This document shows, piece after piece, positions 1-5,729 of a stretch of 9,295 bases of DNA; within the stretch, counting starts at the first letter, position 1; every line of letters begins with the position of its first letter. The notes under the pieces were generated by a model. That model was not told the origin of the DNA, made no database searches, and was given only the letters and a program-made list of their open reading frames with translations. The position numbers and the translations under genes were made by a program. The DNA comes from Verrucomicrobiales bacterium (GTDB lineage Bacteria > Verrucomicrobiota > Verrucomicrobiia > Limisphaerales > UBA1100). The stretch spans positions 1 through 9,295 of the forward strand of contig WTHG01000183.1 of NCBI GenBank assembly GCA_011523245.1. The letters run 5' to 3'.

Positions 1-614
1 ATTTCCGTAGGGTGATGGAGGATAAATCGGTCCCCGTTTTGGCTAAAGCTTACCAGCAAGGGAATTTGGATGACCGCGGGAAAGAGCAACTATACCGCAT
101 AATCAATGATTATATTGACCAACATCCCCAGGCAGGACAAGTGATGGTCGATCGCTTTCAGGGGTATCTCGTGAAAATGGGAGAAGAAGAAGCCGAACGC
201 GCCAAGGCCCAAGCAGAACGCGAAGCAGCAGCAGCACGTGGTGAAAACAGCGGTGGCCGAGGTGGCGATTTTCTCCGTAACATGTTTGGTGGAGGAGGAA
301 GCCGATCTCGGGAAGCCGCGATACGCGAAGTTAGGAGACTCGGAGAGGGTCGCCCAGATGCGGACGCCCTAGCTCTACGACGCGCTGCTCTCAACGGGCT
401 TAAAGCCTCCACAAGCGATGCGGACTTCGTTGCAATGTTTGATTCAGTTGAAAACCGTTTACAAGCCCTCTCCAACCCAGATGCGACTGAGATTTCAGAG
501 CGTTTTGAAATGAGAGACCCTCAACGGGAGCGTCGTGATGAGGAACGCAGGAAGCAAATGGAAGAGTTTCGTAAACGCATGGAGGAGAGGCGTAACAACC
601 CTCCATCAGAGTAG
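1..614 (+). CDS. C-terminal part of a helical-repeat protein, third paralog of the 4443 and 5730 genes (5' truncated)
   Basis: Function unknown. The reading frame is open from base 3 to the TAG at 612-614, so the true start lies upstream of the window; GTG 12 and ATG 15 are probably internal. The codons before them continue the homology: 'FRRVMEDKSVPVL' matches 'LREVLGENAMPIL' in the 4443 product and 'LTTILGVDAVPLL' in the 5730 product. The helical match continues for about 45 residues. A charged Ala/Glu/Arg stretch (about bases 180-245) and a Gly-rich stretch with 'GGRGGDFLRNMFGGGG' (about 250-300) follow. A last helical segment near bases 375-475 ('NGLKASTSDADFVAMF..VENRL') aligns with the C-terminal helices of the paralogs. 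The tail is extremely charged (Arg/Glu, ending RRNNPPSE). A strong terminator follows, so this is the last gene of its transcription unit. The paralogy call is by eye but rests on two separate blocks. Confidence 0.75.
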   Translation, partial: FRRVMEDKSVPVLAKAYQQGNLDDRGKEQLYRIINDYIDQHPQAGQVMVDRFQGYLVKMGEEEAERAKAQAEREAAAARGENSGGRGGDFLRNMFGGGGSRSREAAIREVRRLGEGRPDADALALRRAALNGLKASTSDADFVAMFDSVENRLQALSNPDATEISERFEMRDPQRERRDEERRKQMEEFRKRMEERRNNPPSE

Positions 615-637
615 ATTTAAACTTACCTAAATTTCCT

Positions 638-670
638 AAAGCCGCGCAAAATGCGCGGCTTTTTCTTTTT
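638..670 (+). terminator. Rho-independent terminator after the left-edge gene
   Basis: A perfect 9-bp stem (agccgcgca at 640-648 with tgcgcggct at 652-660) closes a 3-nt AAA loop. The stem can be extended by two A-T pairs and is followed by the T-rich run ttttcttttt (661-670). It lies 24 nt after the stop at 614 and just before the end of the convergent acetyltransferase gene at 674. The reverse strand has only a poor T-tract, so it should act mainly on the plus strand. Confidence 0.9.
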
Positions 671-673
671 ACA

Positions 674-1198
674 TCAGTCTTCAGGACTAGAGCTGTCATC
701 AAGTAGATATTGCAGGTAGACAACATCCCGCCATTGACCGAATTTACAGCCGGCTTCACGAAACGTGCCGGCTTCTCGGAACCCCTGCCGCTGATGTAGC
801 TGCAGGCTAGGTTCGTTTTTTGAGTCGATCACCGCCAGCAGACAATGTAACCGGCGTTCCCGAGCTGTTTCCAGCAATGCCTTCAAAAGCAAGCCGCCTA
901 TGCCTTGACGGCGATACATGGTATCCACATATAACGCCACCGAACCGGTAAAGCGAAACCCGCTCCGCTCCTGATGCGGCCCGAGCGAAGCCCAGCCAAC
1001 CACCAATCCGGCCCGTTCTGCAACTAAGATTGGGAAATTGCGCTGTTGATAATAATCAAACCACTCCTCGCGCTGGCGCAAAGTATTAGGGGAATCCTCG
1101 TAGGCCGCCGCGGGTTCTTTCACCGTCGCGTTGTAGATCACCAAAATCGCCGGCACATCCTCGCGCCGGGCGGGTCGAATGGTCACCGTTTCGCTCAC
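674..1198 (-). CDS. GNAT N-acetyltransferase, phosphinothricin/methionine sulfoximine acetyltransferase type
   Basis: Predicted cytoplasmic acetyl-CoA-dependent N-acetyltransferase of 174 residues, the usual length for the Pat/Bar/MddA group. The N-terminal beta strand 'TIRPARREDVPAI' and helix leading to 'IYN' (residues 6-23) are typical of that group. The acetyl-CoA pyrophosphate-binding motif is RRQGIG (96-101), in the expected form [QR]-x-x-G-x-[GA], followed by a Leu-rich helix. The C-terminal block 'GFREAGTFREAGCKFGQW.D' (139-158) matches the 'GF..VG....VG.KFG.W.D' pattern of this subgroup. I chose GTG at 1198 because homology starts there. The frame stays open to an ATG at 1390, but that extension has no GNAT character and would overlap asd. 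The gene is divergent from asd and convergent with the left-edge gene. The substrate cannot be read from sequence; members acetylate phosphinothricin, methionine sulfone or sulfoximine, or other small amines. Confidence 0.88.
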   Translation of the reverse strand: MSETVTIRPARREDVPAILVIYNATVKEPAAAYEDSPNTLRQREEWFDYYQQRNFPILVAERAGLVVGWASLGPHQERSGFRFTGSVALYVDTMYRRQGIGGLLLKALLETARERRLHCLLAVIDSKNEPSLQLHQRQGFREAGTFREAGCKFGQWRDVVYLQYLLDDSSSPED

Positions 1199-1247
1199 GT
1201 TCCGAACCAACCACAGGTAACTGATATCGACGAGTCTTTTTGGCGGT

Positions 1248-1275
1248 TTGACAGTCGACCTGTTTCGCGTATGCT
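1248..1275 (+). promoter_or_regulatory. Sigma70-type promoter of asd
   Basis: TTGACA (1248-1253) is a perfect -35 box. It is separated by 16 nt from TATGCT (1270-1275), a 4/6 match to TATAAT. Initiation about 7 nt after the -10 box would fall near 1282, leaving a leader of only a few bases before ATG 1289. The site lies in the 90-nt gap between the divergent acetyltransferase and asd genes. Not tested experimentally. Confidence 0.6.
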
Positions 1276-1288
1276 CCCCGCCCCCTTG

Positions 1289-2299
1289 ATGAAAAAGCGC
1301 AAGTTTAACGTCGCCGTGGCGGGAGTGACCGGTGCGGTCGGGCAGGAAATGCTCCGTGTGCTGGAAGCCCGCCGTTTTCCCGTGGATCAACTGATTCCGC
1401 TGGCCTCCAAACGCAGCGCCGGCAAACGCATCGGCTTCAAGGGCAACCGCTACACCGTGCGCGAACTCACCAAGGATTCATTTGCCGAGGTGGACATCGC
1501 CCTCTTCAGTGCCGGGGGCGGCATCAGCAAGGAATACGCGCCGGCCGCAGCAGCCGCCGGCGCGGTGGTGGTGGATAATTCCAGTGCCTTTCGCATGGAT
1601 AAAACCGTGCCGTTGGTCGTGCCGGAAATCAACGGAGCCGATGTTAAAAAACACCGGGGCATCATCGCCAATCCGAACTGCTCCACCATCATCACATTAA
1701 TGGCCCTGAACCCACTTCATCAGGCGTTTGGCGTGAAACGGATTTTCGCCTCCACTTATCAGGCTGTCAGCGGCAGCGGCGCACAGGGGATTATTGAGCT
1801 GGAACAACAAGTCAAGGCCCTCGCCCGCGGCCGGCAGGTGAAGACCGAAGTGTACCCGCACCAAATCGCTTTCAACGCCCTGCCCCACGTCGATGCGTTC
1901 CTCGATAACGGCTACACCAAGGAGGAAATGAAGCTGGAAAACGAAGGTCGCAAGATCATGCATCACGCGCGCTTCAAGGCCAGCAGCACCTGTGTGCGCA
2001 TCCCCGTCTATCGCGCCCATTCCATTTCCGTAAATGCCGAGTTCACCAAGCCCGTCACCGTGGCCGCCGCACGCCGCGTGCTCAAGAAAGCGCCTGGGCT
2101 GGATCTCGTGGATGATGTGAAAAAAAATCTCTACCCGCTCGCACTCGACATGGCCGAGCAGGATAACTGCGCCGTGGGCCGAATCCGGAAAGATTGCGCT
2201 ATGAAAAACGGCCTCAGCTTCTGGGTGGTCGGCGACCAAATCCTGAAAGGTGCCGCGCTCAACGCCGTACAAATCGCCGAGCTCGTCGCCAAAGGCTAA
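1289..2299 (+). CDS. asd: Aspartate-semialdehyde dehydrogenase
   Basis: Catalyses NADPH-dependent reduction of L-aspartyl-4-phosphate to L-aspartate 4-semialdehyde (EC 1.2.1.11). This is the branch point to lysine/diaminopimelate, threonine, methionine and isoleucine; the enzyme is cytoplasmic. The protein is 336 residues, the normal length for the bacterial ASADH family. The Rossmann nucleotide-binding loop GVTGAVG is at residues 12-18. The catalytic cysteine is Cys131 in 'NPNCST'. The substrate-binding arginine (Arg237) and catalytic histidine (His244) lie in 'RIPVYRAHSISVN'. 'GSGAQGI' and 'PHVDAFLDNGYTKEE' are further family blocks. Start choice: ATG 1289 gives a canonical N-terminus. An in-frame ATG at 1271 lies inside the predicted -10 box, and the open frame back to 1046 runs through the divergent acetyltransferase gene. 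No Shine-Dalgarno sequence is visible. Codon use is GC-rich, unlike the operon that follows. Confidence 0.96.
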   Translation: MKKRKFNVAVAGVTGAVGQEMLRVLEARRFPVDQLIPLASKRSAGKRIGFKGNRYTVRELTKDSFAEVDIALFSAGGGISKEYAPAAAAAGAVVVDNSSAFRMDKTVPLVVPEINGADVKKHRGIIANPNCSTIITLMALNPLHQAFGVKRIFASTYQAVSGSGAQGIIELEQQVKALARGRQVKTEVYPHQIAFNALPHVDAFLDNGYTKEEMKLENEGRKIMHHARFKASSTCVRIPVYRAHSISVNAEFTKPVTVAAARRVLKKAPGLDLVDDVKKNLYPLALDMAEQDNCAVGRIRKDCAMKNGLSFWVVGDQILKGAALNAVQIAELVAKG

Positions 2300-2371
2300 T
2301 CAACCCCAACGTTGCTATCGTCTTCGACGCTCTGTAACCTGAGGTCTCAATCGCGCGTCAATCAATTGAAC

Positions 2372-2920
2372 ATGAGATTTCTCATTTTTAGCACGTCCCT
2401 ATTGCTCGCCAGTGCCGCTTTCTTGCAATCCGCACCGGTTAAAACCTTAGCCGGAAAGTCCATTGATCCCCTCAAGGGAGCCACGCCTATTGTAATGTTT
2501 TTTACCACCAACGACTGCCCCGTTGCTAATAAAATGGTTCCGGAAATTCGCCGAATCTCCGACGACTATAAGGGGAAAGTACGTTTTCTGATGGTGTACA
2601 CTGATCCGCAAAGCACCCTGCAGGAACTGAAAACACACCAAGCGGATTATCAGCTAAAGTCCATCCCCGGAACACACGACCATAATCACATACTCGTTCG
2701 AGCAGCCGACGCAAAAATCACACCCGAAGCCGCCATTCTAATTAATGGCAAAGCCGTATACCGCGGTCGTATCAATAATTACTACGAGGATTTCGGCAAA
2801 CCAAGAAGCGTAATCACCCAACACGATTTACGCATTGCTATCGATGCAGTACTTGCCGGCAAACCGGCCCCGGCACCCCGCGGAGAATCGATCGGTTGTT
2901 ACATCACCAAGCTTAAATGA
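2372..2920 (+). CDS. Secreted redoxin-like (thioredoxin-fold) protein
   Basis: A 182-residue exported protein with a predicted thioredoxin/peroxiredoxin fold. The start at ATG 2372 gives a classical signal peptide (MRF, then a hydrophobic run to about residue 18, cleavage likely after Ser20-Ala21). An upstream in-frame TTG at 2312 would add 20 polar residues before it and is unlikely. The first strand leads into 'FFTTNDCPVAN' with Cys49. The usual CXXC is absent; the position three residues on is Ala52. 'ITPEAA' holds the expected cis-proline (Pro118). A His cluster, HDHNH, is at 102-106, and a second cysteine sits near the C-terminus (Cys176 in 'SIGCYI'). 'YRGRINN' and 'DLRIAIDAVLAGKPAPAPR' resemble redoxin domains that, as I recall, are often fused to or beside copper monooxygenase-like proteins in Planctomycetota, Verrucomicrobiota and Acidobacteriota. 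Its stop overlaps the next start (ATGA). Role inferred: envelope redox or metal-delivery partner of the next product. Confidence 0.75.
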   Translation: MRFLIFSTSLLLASAAFLQSAPVKTLAGKSIDPLKGATPIVMFFTTNDCPVANKMVPEIRRISDDYKGKVRFLMVYTDPQSTLQELKTHQADYQLKSIPGTHDHNHILVRAADAKITPEAAILINGKAVYRGRINNYYEDFGKPRSVITQHDLRIAIDAVLAGKPAPAPRGESIGCYITKLK

Positions 2921-4446
2921 AAATGCGTTACTCTTTACTCACCGCTACTCTATTGGTCGAATTGGTATGTGTAGAAGCCAAGGAAGTCACTTTCACTGAG
3001 CACGTCGCACCGATCATTTTCCAGAACTGCACCTCATGCCATCGCCCCGGTGAAGCCGGCCCTTTCGCCTTGATGTCCTATAATGACGTAAGGAAGCGCG
3101 GCAAGCTGATACAGCGTGTTACCGAAGACCGCATCATGCCCCCGTGGCATGCACAAAAAAGTGCCTTTAAATTTCACGGCGACCGACGCTTAAGCGAAGA
3201 ACAGATTTCCACGATTGCCGATTGGGTTGAAAGCGGCATGGCTGAAGGTGACCATGATAAACTTCCCTCCCTACCAAAGTTCATTGATGGATGGCAGCTG
3301 GGCAAACCAGATATGGTAGTGAAAATGAGCGAACCATTTCCTATCCCCGATGACGGGCGTGACATTTACCGTAGCTTTGTAATTCCTCTGAACCTTCCAG
3401 ACGGTAAATGGCTAAAAGCCATCGAGTTTCGTCCCGATGCAAGGAGTGTTGTACATCATTGCTTATTCTTTTACGACACAACCGGAGAAGCCAGACGTCT
3501 CGACAAAAACGACCCTAATCCTGGATTCCGTCGAATGCGTCAACAAGGTCGCGGAATCGGCCGTCTGGGCGGTTGGGCTGTTGGAGGTCAACCTGAAAAG
3601 TTGCCGGAAGATTTGGCTTACTATTTGCCTAAGGGAGCCGATCTTGTGTTATCCATGCACTATCATCCCTCCGGTAAACCAGAACGAGACCAGTCGAGTG
3701 TAGGCCTATATTTTACAGATCAAAAACCCAGTACATCCTTCACCGGAGTGCAACTACCCCCTGCCTTTGGGGCCCTAAATCGCATCAGTATTCCGGCCGG
3801 GGAAAAGGCTTATACGGTTACCGATGAATTCACCCTCCCGATTGATGTGGAGGCGTTTGCTGTCAGTGCTCATGCCCATTATTTAGGTAAGCAACTACGG
3901 ATGACCGCCACTTTACCCGAAGGAGAAACTCTCGATCTCCTAAATATTCCCGACTGGGATTTTTCGTGGCAGGAACAGTACCAATTTGAAAAATTCATCA
4001 AATTGCCCCGCGGCACTAAACTGGTGTCCACCGTGGTGTGGGATAACTCTGCGGAAAATCCAAATAACCCAAGCATCCCTCCCCGCCGTGTCCGATGGGG
4101 ACGGGAAAGTGATGATGAAATGGGCAGCCTCACTTTACTTGTCCGTCCAGCCGAAGGCCAAAATATTGGAACACTCAATTCACTTTACCGCCTTCATGTG
4201 GGACAGGTGGCGAGAAACCCAAAACCGGCCACTCTTTCCAAACCAGTCGGAGGTCAAGCTCAGGAGCGTGGCAATTTTATAGTTGATGGCATTCTTGAGC
4301 GTTCAGACAAAAACGGCAATCGCAAGATCGATCGCGGAGAGGAACCGGTGTGGCTAAAAAGATCATTTGACCGAGTTGACGCTAATTCTGATAATGCTCT
4401 TGATAAGGATGAACTGATAGCTGCACTGAAACGGTTGCGACGATGA
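2917..4446 (+). CDS. Secreted cytochrome c / PHM-like copper type II monooxygenase with C-terminal EF-hands
   Basis: A 509-residue exported protein with three parts. (1) After a signal peptide (about 1-21, cleavage near VEA) comes a small cytochrome c domain with heme motif C38-T-S-C-H42 and a plausible axial methionine, Met74, in 'IMPPWHA'. (2) Residues about 130-430 resemble peptidylglycine/dopamine copper type II monooxygenases. All copper-ligand positions can be matched: His180-His181 and His248 ('MHYHPSG') for CuA; His319 and His321 ('HAHYLGK', compare HTHHLGK in PHM) with Met402 ('DEMGS', compare 'DEM' in PHM) for CuB. (3) Two canonical 12-residue EF-hand loops lie near the C-terminus, D464-E475 and D488-E499, with Asp/Asn at loop positions 1, 3, 5 and 9 and Glu at 12. 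Related proteins hydroxylate C-H bonds using two coppers and an external electron donor; the substrate here is unknown. ATGA overlaps at both ends show translational coupling. ATG 2923 is an alternative start giving a similar signal peptide. Confidence 0.85.
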   Translation: MKMRYSLLTATLLVELVCVEAKEVTFTEHVAPIIFQNCTSCHRPGEAGPFALMSYNDVRKRGKLIQRVTEDRIMPPWHAQKSAFKFHGDRRLSEEQISTIADWVESGMAEGDHDKLPSLPKFIDGWQLGKPDMVVKMSEPFPIPDDGRDIYRSFVIPLNLPDGKWLKAIEFRPDARSVVHHCLFFYDTTGEARRLDKNDPNPGFRRMRQQGRGIGRLGGWAVGGQPEKLPEDLAYYLPKGADLVLSMHYHPSGKPERDQSSVGLYFTDQKPSTSFTGVQLPPAFGALNRISIPAGEKAYTVTDEFTLPIDVEAFAVSAHAHYLGKQLRMTATLPEGETLDLLNIPDWDFSWQEQYQFEKFIKLPRGTKLVSTVVWDNSAENPNNPSIPPRRVRWGRESDDEMGSLTLLVRPAEGQNIGTLNSLYRLHVGQVARNPKPATLSKPVGGQAQERGNFIVDGILERSDKNGNRKIDRGEEPVWLKRSFDRVDANSDNALDKDELIAALKRLRR

Positions 4447-5726
4447 ATATGAAACTCGTTTTACCCATTTTTGTTGCTGCCGTACTAGGTGCGGCAATGA
4501 CCTATATCGCTGTCAAATCTCCCGCACCGAACCGTACACCGGATTCCACCGAGCAAGAGTCCCAGATTTCTCAATTGCGCAAAGAATTAAATGCCGCAAA
4601 AGCCCGAACTGCCCGTGTTGAGACAGTGGAGATTCGCACAGAAACCCTCCCCGAAACCCAACCAAAACCTTCTAACCTCAGGATAGAACGCCACATGGAT
4701 GCCCTTAAGGCACTCAAACCGGAACAAGATCGGATGCGTCGCCTAGCCATTTATCACCTTGAATCAATTAGTGAAGCCGGCACTGAAGCGTTACCTGAAA
4801 TCACTAATTTTTTTGAGGAAGGCGTGGATTTACATTTTCATACAATACCCAAACCAGAAACCGAGCCGACTACCGATGAAGAACGCCGCAGAGCACGATG
4901 GCGGAAAGCTTTCCGGAACCGCGTGCCCAGCTTACCCACACTCAATACTACTTTTCCAGCTACACTACGGTTAGGATTGATCGAATCGACGACAAATATC
5001 GGTGGAGAACCAGCCGTTGAAACCCTTGTCCAATTATTGTCCAACACTGCAAGGGGTATAGAAGTCGCATACCTTGAAGCAGCTCTTGAGAATTTGGCTC
5101 CGGCAACTCATCGAGAAAATGTCCTGAAAGTTGCCAGAGATATCCTCACAAAGCCTCCAGTAACCAGCGACGAGCCACTTAACAAGGTTGATCGTGAATC
5201 GATGGGCTATCTTTACGCCCTACTTATAAAGCATAAAGATCTCAATTTTGTTGAAACTGCCAAAACAAAACTCATTACAGCGGAAGGCGCACTGGATTCA
5301 TATGCTTTAACCTACCTACGCGAAGTGCTTGGAGAAAACGCCATGCCCATTTTGCTCGCAGTCTACACCGACCCGCGAATTACCGACCCGACGGACAAAA
5401 TAATTTTACGCGACGCGGCTTTACGGTTCATCGGTCGCAACGCTGAAGCTGACCAAATTTTCTTTGAAACAGTTAAGGAAGGTCTGGCTAAAATGAAAGA
5501 AGGAGACATGTTCGATATGAAACGATACGAACACATAGGCCAACCGCTTGGAGCTTTAATGAAGGATATTGGAGATCAACCTACCGAAGTTATTGTAAAT
5601 CGACGCAAACTGCTCGGGCAGGTCCGAGGTCAGTCTACTGATCTCCTGTTACAGTTTGGGCTAAACATGATGGACAAGGAACTTGGCAAAGTTCAACAGC
5701 GCCGCGAAGAAAACCCTAAACCTTAA
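4443..5726 (+). CDS. Membrane-anchored coiled-coil/helical protein of unknown function, first tandem paralog
   Basis: I do not recognise the family. The 427-residue product starts with one membrane segment or uncleaved signal anchor (residues about 4-23, 'LVLPIFVAAVLGAAMTYIA'). A predicted coiled coil follows (about 38-65, 'ISQLRKELNAAKARTARVE'), then a long, probably all-helical domain to the C-terminus, likely outside the cytoplasm. It aligns with the next gene product over nearly the whole length. Shared blocks include LRLGL (175-179) followed by 'NIGG', RGIEVAYL (204-211), and a C-terminal block ('AMPILLAVYTDPRITDPTDK') that the left-edge gene also carries. The spaced short helices suggest HEAT-like repeats, but no repeat unit is certain. 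A variable charged insert ('TTDEERRRARWRKAF') lies near residue 145. It starts inside the ATGA overlap with the monooxygenase gene; ATG 4449 is an alternative start. Local base composition is AT-rich (17 G/C in the 60 bases 5221-5280, counted by hand). No catalytic motif is evident. Confidence 0.82.
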   Translation: MNMKLVLPIFVAAVLGAAMTYIAVKSPAPNRTPDSTEQESQISQLRKELNAAKARTARVETVEIRTETLPETQPKPSNLRIERHMDALKALKPEQDRMRRLAIYHLESISEAGTEALPEITNFFEEGVDLHFHTIPKPETEPTTDEERRRARWRKAFRNRVPSLPTLNTTFPATLRLGLIESTTNIGGEPAVETLVQLLSNTARGIEVAYLEAALENLAPATHRENVLKVARDILTKPPVTSDEPLNKVDRESMGYLYALLIKHKDLNFVETAKTKLITAEGALDSYALTYLREVLGENAMPILLAVYTDPRITDPTDKIILRDAALRFIGRNAEADQIFFETVKEGLAKMKEGDMFDMKRYEHIGQPLGALMKDIGDQPTEVIVNRRKLLGQVRGQSTDLLLQFGLNMMDKELGKVQQRREENPKP

Positions 5727-5729
5727 ATA

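Noticed and set aside
158..759. Two minus-strand open frames opposite the left-edge gene
   Set aside because: The plus frame is supported by homology to the two tandem paralogs. One minus frame also crosses the terminator hairpin and the acetyltransferase end.
1046..1288. N-terminal extension of asd back to 1046
   Set aside because: It overlaps the divergent acetyltransferase gene and precedes the Rossmann strand that begins a normal ASADH. The promoter at 1248-1275 lies inside it.
1199..1390. N-terminal extension of the acetyltransferase to an upstream in-frame ATG at 1390
   Set aside because: The extra 64 residues have no GNAT character, run through the asd promoter and overlap the asd coding start. 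GTG 1198 starts exactly where homology begins.
1697..2272. Long open frame on the minus strand inside asd
   Set aside because: It is a shadow of a GC-rich gene, with no recognisable domain and full overlap with a confidently identified enzyme.
2312..2340. Possible promoter TTGCTA-N17-TAACCT before the redoxin gene
   Set aside because: The spacing is right, but the boxes match consensus at only 4/6 and 3/6. In a window this size such matches occur by chance, so the operon promoter is left unassigned.
2917..2982. Possible lipoprotein signal at the N-terminus of the monooxygenase (Cys in ELVC)
   Set aside because: The residues before the cysteine do not fit a lipobox ([LVI]-[ASTVI]-[GAS]-C); an ordinary cleavage site after VEA fits better.
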